A stretch of 9,067 bases of DNA from Burkholderiaceae bacterium (GTDB taxonomy: Bacteria; Pseudomonadota; Gammaproteobacteria; Burkholderiales; Burkholderiaceae_C). The stretch is taken from assembly GCA_023262365.1 (NCBI GenBank), contig JALRBF010000263.1, forward strand, positions 1-9,067. Reading direction: 5' to 3'. Each line of letters starts with the position of its first letter. Position 1 is the stretch's first letter. The translations under genes and the position numbers were made by a program. The notes beneath the pieces are model-generated. The model made no database searches. It had not been told where the DNA came from and saw nothing but the letters and a program-made list of their open reading frames with translations. Shown here piece by piece: positions 6,380 through 9,067 of this stretch.

Positions 6380-7456
6380 ATGACTGTTTCTCTGACCGGA
6401 AAAAACGCCATCTGGGCCGCCCTGTTGGTGGGGTTGGCGTTATTGCTGTTACCCTTTGTTGCAGGCTATTTTGGCAACTCGTGGATTCGAATATTGGCCT
6501 TTGCAAGCCTTTACATCATGCTGGCGCTAGGGCTGAACATTGTGGTGGGTTACGCGGGCCTGCTTGACTTGGGATACGTCGCGTTTTACGCCGTGGGGGC
6601 GTATATGTACGCGTTGTTGGCGTCGCCGCATCTCTTTGACCAGTTTGAGTGGATACGGCAAACATTTCCGGATGGGTTGCACAGTTCCATTTGGTTGGTG
6701 GTGCCGCTATCTGCATTGCTTGCTGCCCTATTTGGCGTCTTGCTCGGCGTACCAGTTCTCGGCTTGCGCGGTGACTACTTGGCTATCGTTACCCTGGGTT
6801 TTGGCGAAATTATTCGAATATTTCTTAATAATTTGAATGCTCCAATCAACCTGACCAACGGCCCGCAGGGCATTGCCAAAATTGATTCAATCAAGGTGTT
6901 GGGAGTGGATTTGGGTGAGACATTGCAAGTCGGTGGCTTGTCCGTGCCGTCGGTGCAGTTGTACTACTACCTGTTTGTATTTCTCGCAGTAGTGGTGATT
7001 ATGGTTAGCGTGCGCCTACAAGACTCAAGAGTTGGTCGGGCTTGGATGGCGATCCGAGAGGACGAAACCGCAGCCAAGGCCATGGGCATCAACGTGAGAA
7101 ATGTCAAACTGCTGGCTTTCGCAATGGGCGCCAGTTTTGGTGGTGTCTCGGGCGCCATGTTCGCTGCCTTTCAGGGTTTTGTCTCGCCCGAGAGCTTTAT
7201 TTTGATGGAAAGCGTGGTCATTGTTGCCATGGTGGTGCTCGGTGGCATGGGTAATGTGTGGGGCGTGATTCTCGGTGCCATTCTGCTTTACTCGATCCCA
7301 GAGGTGTTACGACTGGTTGCCAAGCCCATCCAAGAGGGAATTTTTGGTGTTGAGCTGATTGCGCCGGAGGCACTTCGAATGCTTTTGTTTGGCCTGGCCA
7401 TGGTGTTGATCATGCTGTTTCGCCCCAACGGGCTGATGGGACGCCGGCATGCGTGA
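6380..7456 (+). CDS. livM: Branched-chain amino acid ABC transporter permease LivM, module 2
   Basis: Second inner-membrane channel subunit of module 2, 358 residues. Diagnostic segments are IMLALGLNIVVGYAGLLDLG (46-65), GLRGDYLAIVTLGFGEI (128-144), the LTNGPQGI substrate-side motif (158-165), the ATPase-contact loop GRAWMAIREDETAAKAMGIN (219-238), VLGGMGNVWGVILGA (286-300) and the ending LFRPNGLMGRR. The start is taken as ATG 6380, 13 bases after the LivH stop. The frame is open back to a TTG at 6350 inside LivH, which would add ten residues (LIARDGGGH) without family likeness. No strong ribosome site precedes the ATG, so it may depend on translation from LivH. Unlike module 1 LivM it lacks the extra membrane region. 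Confidence 0.94.
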   Translation: MTVSLTGKNAIWAALLVGLALLLLPFVAGYFGNSWIRILAFASLYIMLALGLNIVVGYAGLLDLGYVAFYAVGAYMYALLASPHLFDQFEWIRQTFPDGLHSSIWLVVPLSALLAALFGVLLGVPVLGLRGDYLAIVTLGFGEIIRIFLNNLNAPINLTNGPQGIAKIDSIKVLGVDLGETLQVGGLSVPSVQLYYYLFVFLAVVVIMVSVRLQDSRVGRAWMAIREDETAAKAMGINVRNVKLLAFAMGASFGGVSGAMFAAFQGFVSPESFILMESVVIVAMVVLGGMGNVWGVILGAILLYSIPEVLRLVAKPIQEGIFGVELIAPEALRMLLFGLAMVLIMLFRPNGLMGRRHA

Positions 7457-8243
7457 TGGCCAAGCCATGCCTTTGCTAGAGGCTACTGGCGTGTCGAAGC
7501 GTTTTGGTGGAGTCACGGCGCTTGACGACGTTTCGATTGAGGTGTCTCCAGGACAAATATATGGCCTTATCGGCCCCAACGGCGCTGGCAAGACCACTTT
7601 TTTCAATGTGGTGACCGGTCTTTATACGGCCGACAGCGGCGAGTTTTGTTTGGCTGGTGTGCCCTACAGCCCTAAAGATGTTCACCGAGTGGTTCAGGCT
7701 GGCATCGCGCGGACCTTCCAAAACATCCGCCTTTTTGCGCGTATGTCGGTTATTGAAAACGTCATGGTGGGCAGGCATTTGCGCACATCGGGTTGGCATT
7801 CAGGGGTAATTGGTGCGGTGTTTCGGACTCCGGGGTTTAAACGAATGGAAGACACCATTCGGTCCAAAAGCCAACAGTTACTCGATTACGTGGGATTGGG
7901 CCACGTCGCGCATGTGGAAGCGGCCACCCTTTCGTATGGTGATCAAAGGCGCTTGGAAATTGCCCGTGCGCTGGCTACCGACCCCAAGTTGCTCGCCCTG
8001 GACGAGCCCGCCGCTGGCATGAACGCTACTGAGAAGAATGCGCTCAAGGATTTGCTGCTGCGCATTCGTAGTGACGGCAGTACGATCTTGTTGATTGAGC
8101 ATGATGTGAAATTGGTCATGGGATTGTGTGATTGGGTAACTGTCTTGGACTATGGGCAGACCATTGCGCAGGGGCCGCCCGCTGAGGTGCAGCGCGACCC
8201 GGCGGTAATTGAAGCATATTTGGGAAGGCAGGCGCAGGCATGA
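7449..8243 (+). CDS. livG: Branched-chain amino acid ABC transporter ATPase LivG, module 2
   Basis: Cytoplasmic ATPase of module 2, 264 residues. Walker A is GPNGAGKT at 42-49, the Q-loop is ARTFQNIRLF with Q91, and the signature LSYGDQRRLEIARAL starts at 161. Walker B is LLALDEP with D185 and E186, followed by the LivG hallmark AAGMN, and the switch histidine is H218 (IEHD). The C-terminal DPAVIEAYLG is the standard LivG ending. The LSYG-Q type signature, in place of LSGGQ, is normal for LivG. ATG 7449 overlaps the end of LivM by eight bases and has GGGA at 7438-7441 at good spacing. An alternative ATG at 7467 would remove six residues and leave a start (MPLLEATG) that also fits the family, so the first six residues are uncertain. 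Confidence 0.94.
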   Translation: MRDGQAMPLLEATGVSKRFGGVTALDDVSIEVSPGQIYGLIGPNGAGKTTFFNVVTGLYTADSGEFCLAGVPYSPKDVHRVVQAGIARTFQNIRLFARMSVIENVMVGRHLRTSGWHSGVIGAVFRTPGFKRMEDTIRSKSQQLLDYVGLGHVAHVEAATLSYGDQRRLEIARALATDPKLLALDEPAAGMNATEKNALKDLLLRIRSDGSTILLIEHDVKLVMGLCDWVTVLDYGQTIAQGPPAEVQRDPAVIEAYLGRQAQA

Positions 8244-8974
8244 GCGGCAGCAGCGCGTTGTTGCGCGTGGATGGTTTGCGCGTCAGGTACGGTGGTATCG
8301 AGGCCGTTAAGGGCCTGAGTTTTCATGTTGATGCCGGGAAGACCGTTGCGTTGATTGGTGCCAACGGTGCTGGGAAAAGCTCGACCTTAAAGGCAATTGC
8401 TGGGTTGGAGCGACCCGTGGCAGGTACCGTGTTGCTGGCCGGTGAGCGCATTGATTCCCTACCTAACCATGGGCTGCCCAGTAAGGGATTGATTTTGGTG
8501 CCTGAGGGTCGAGGAATTTTTACTCGAATGACGATTCATGAGAACTTGTTGATTGGCGCTCAGGCCCGCCCGTTGGCCCGGCGATCCGATCACTTGATTC
8601 AAGAAGCGCTTGAGGCCCAGTACTCGCTTTTTCCGAGATTGAAAGAACGGTATCAACAACTGGCTGGCACTCTCTCTGGCGGCGAGCAACAAATGTTGGC
8701 CATGGCTCGGGCGCTGGTAGGTGAACCCAGATTGTTGTTGTTGGATGAACCTTCCATGGGGCTCTCTCCCATCATGGTGGACAAAATTTTTGAGGTCATT
8801 GCTGACATTTCTGCGCGTGGTACAACCTTATTGCTGGTCGAACAAAACGCTCGATTGGCCTTGCAAATTGCCGACTACGGTTACGTCCTTGAGTCTGGTA
8901 CGTTGGTCAAAGAGGGCTCAGGAGCCGAGTTGCTCGAGAGTCCTGAGGTCAGAGCCGCGTACTTAGGCGAGTAA
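8240..8974 (+). CDS. livF: Branched-chain amino acid ABC transporter ATPase LivF, module 2
   Basis: Partner ATPase of LivG in module 2, 244 residues. Walker A is GANGAGKS at 40-47. The Q-loop region is LVPEGRGIF with E89 in the glutamine position, as in classical LivF. The signature is LSGGEQQ at 145-151, Walker B ends D169-E170 followed by PSMGLSP, and VEQN (200-203) carries glutamine where most ABC ATPases have the switch histidine, again normal for LivF. It ends in EVRAAYLGE as expected. The ATG overlaps the LivG stop by four bases (ATGA). The stop codon TAA at 8972-8974 begins an A-run that serves as the T-run of a minus-strand terminator, so this gene and the convergent one are packed tightly. 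It is the last gene of module 2; no binding protein follows on this strand. Confidence 0.95.
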   Translation: MSGSSALLRVDGLRVRYGGIEAVKGLSFHVDAGKTVALIGANGAGKSSTLKAIAGLERPVAGTVLLAGERIDSLPNHGLPSKGLILVPEGRGIFTRMTIHENLLIGAQARPLARRSDHLIQEALEAQYSLFPRLKERYQQLAGTLSGGEQQMLAMARALVGEPRLLLLDEPSMGLSPIMVDKIFEVIADISARGTTLLLVEQNARLALQIADYGYVLESGTLVKEGSGAELLESPEVRAAYLGE

Positions 8975-9001
8975 AAAAAGACCCGCCAGCAGGCGGGTCT
9001 T
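8973..9001 (-). terminator. Intrinsic terminator for the convergent minus-strand gene, possibly bidirectional
   Basis: AGACCCGCC at 8979-8987 pairs perfectly with GGCGGGTCT at 8992-9000 around the four-base loop AGCA, with one more A-T pair outside. On the minus strand the hairpin is followed by seven T residues (the A-run 8973-8979), a strong Rho-independent layout. On the plus strand the hairpin is followed by TTAGGTCTAGG, a poor T-run, so termination of the livF transcript here would be weaker. Confidence 0.85.
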
Positions 9002-9020
9002 AGGTCTAGGCTACGTGTGA

Positions 9021-9067
9021 TTACTGAATCACCTTGAGCAATTTTCTGTTGCCCCCTTCGTAGGTGA
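9021..9067 (-). CDS. C-terminal end of a convergent minus-strand gene, product unknown (5' end outside window)
   Basis: Reading the minus strand leftward from the window edge, an open frame ends with TYEGGNRKLLKVIQ and a TAA at 9021-9023. Support for a real gene is indirect: the strong terminator whose T-run faces this direction starts 20 bases beyond the stop, exactly where a minus-strand gene should end, and this is not explained by livF. Only 14 full codons are visible, too few to recognise a family, so no function is given. A different minus-strand frame cannot be fully excluded: one remains open past the hairpin, but it would read through the terminator. Confidence 0.5.
   Translation of the reverse strand, partial: TYEGGNRKLLKVIQ

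Noticed and set aside
1569..7598. Near-identical DNA around the Walker A codons of LivG1 and LivG2 as a possible direct repeat
   Set aside because: The likeness is limited to codons for the conserved GPNGAGK motif; flanking sequence differs, so it reflects functional conservation and not a repeat.
2819..8851. Glutamine in place of the switch histidine in both LivF proteins as a sign of inactive ATPases
   Set aside because: VEQN at this position is normal for the LivF family, and Walker A, Walker B and signature motifs are intact in both proteins.

Overview
The window looks like a chromosomal stretch from a betaproteobacterium, probably Burkholderiales and close to Comamonadaceae. This is inferred from moderately high GC, TTG/GTG-rich codon use, and permease and ATPase sequences resembling those annotated in that group; no rRNA or marker gene confirms it. 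Almost all of the window is plus-strand genes for two back-to-back ABC importers of the branched-chain/hydrophobic amino acid (HAAT, Liv-type) family. No mobile elements, CRISPR arrays, tRNAs or rRNAs were seen.

Layout: (1) positions 2-115 hold the last 37 codons of a gene resembling the C-terminus of UxaA/altronate dehydratase-family hydrolases. (2) After a 102-base gap comes module 1: a periplasmic substrate-binding protein (218-1399), an intrinsic terminator hairpin (1429-1462), then LivG-like ATPase, LivF-like ATPase, LivH-like permease and LivM-like permease (1473-5303), with genes touching or overlapping. (3) An AT-rich 133-base gap (5304-5436) carries a plausible sigma70-type promoter. 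(4) Module 2 (5437-8974) has the order LivH, LivM, LivG, LivF and no binding protein of its own in view. (5) At the right edge, a strong hairpin with its T-run on the minus-strand side separates LivF2 from the last codons of a convergent minus-strand gene (9021-9067).

In each module two different permeases should form the inner-membrane channel, and two different ATPases should drive it. The module 1 binding protein would deliver substrate from the periplasm. Module 2 looks like the standard branched-chain amino acid system, while module 1 belongs to a diverged subfamily: longer LivM, an altered sequence after the LivG Walker B motif, and a distinct LivH loop. Its substrate cannot be read from the sequence. 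The two modules differ in gene order and detail, so they look like neighbouring paralogous systems, not a recent duplication. All ten plus-strand genes seen are intact where visible. The content is otherwise fairly ordinary; the points of interest are the intra-operon terminator, the paired modules with a single visible binding protein, and the possible link of module 1 to a sugar-acid-type enzyme gene.
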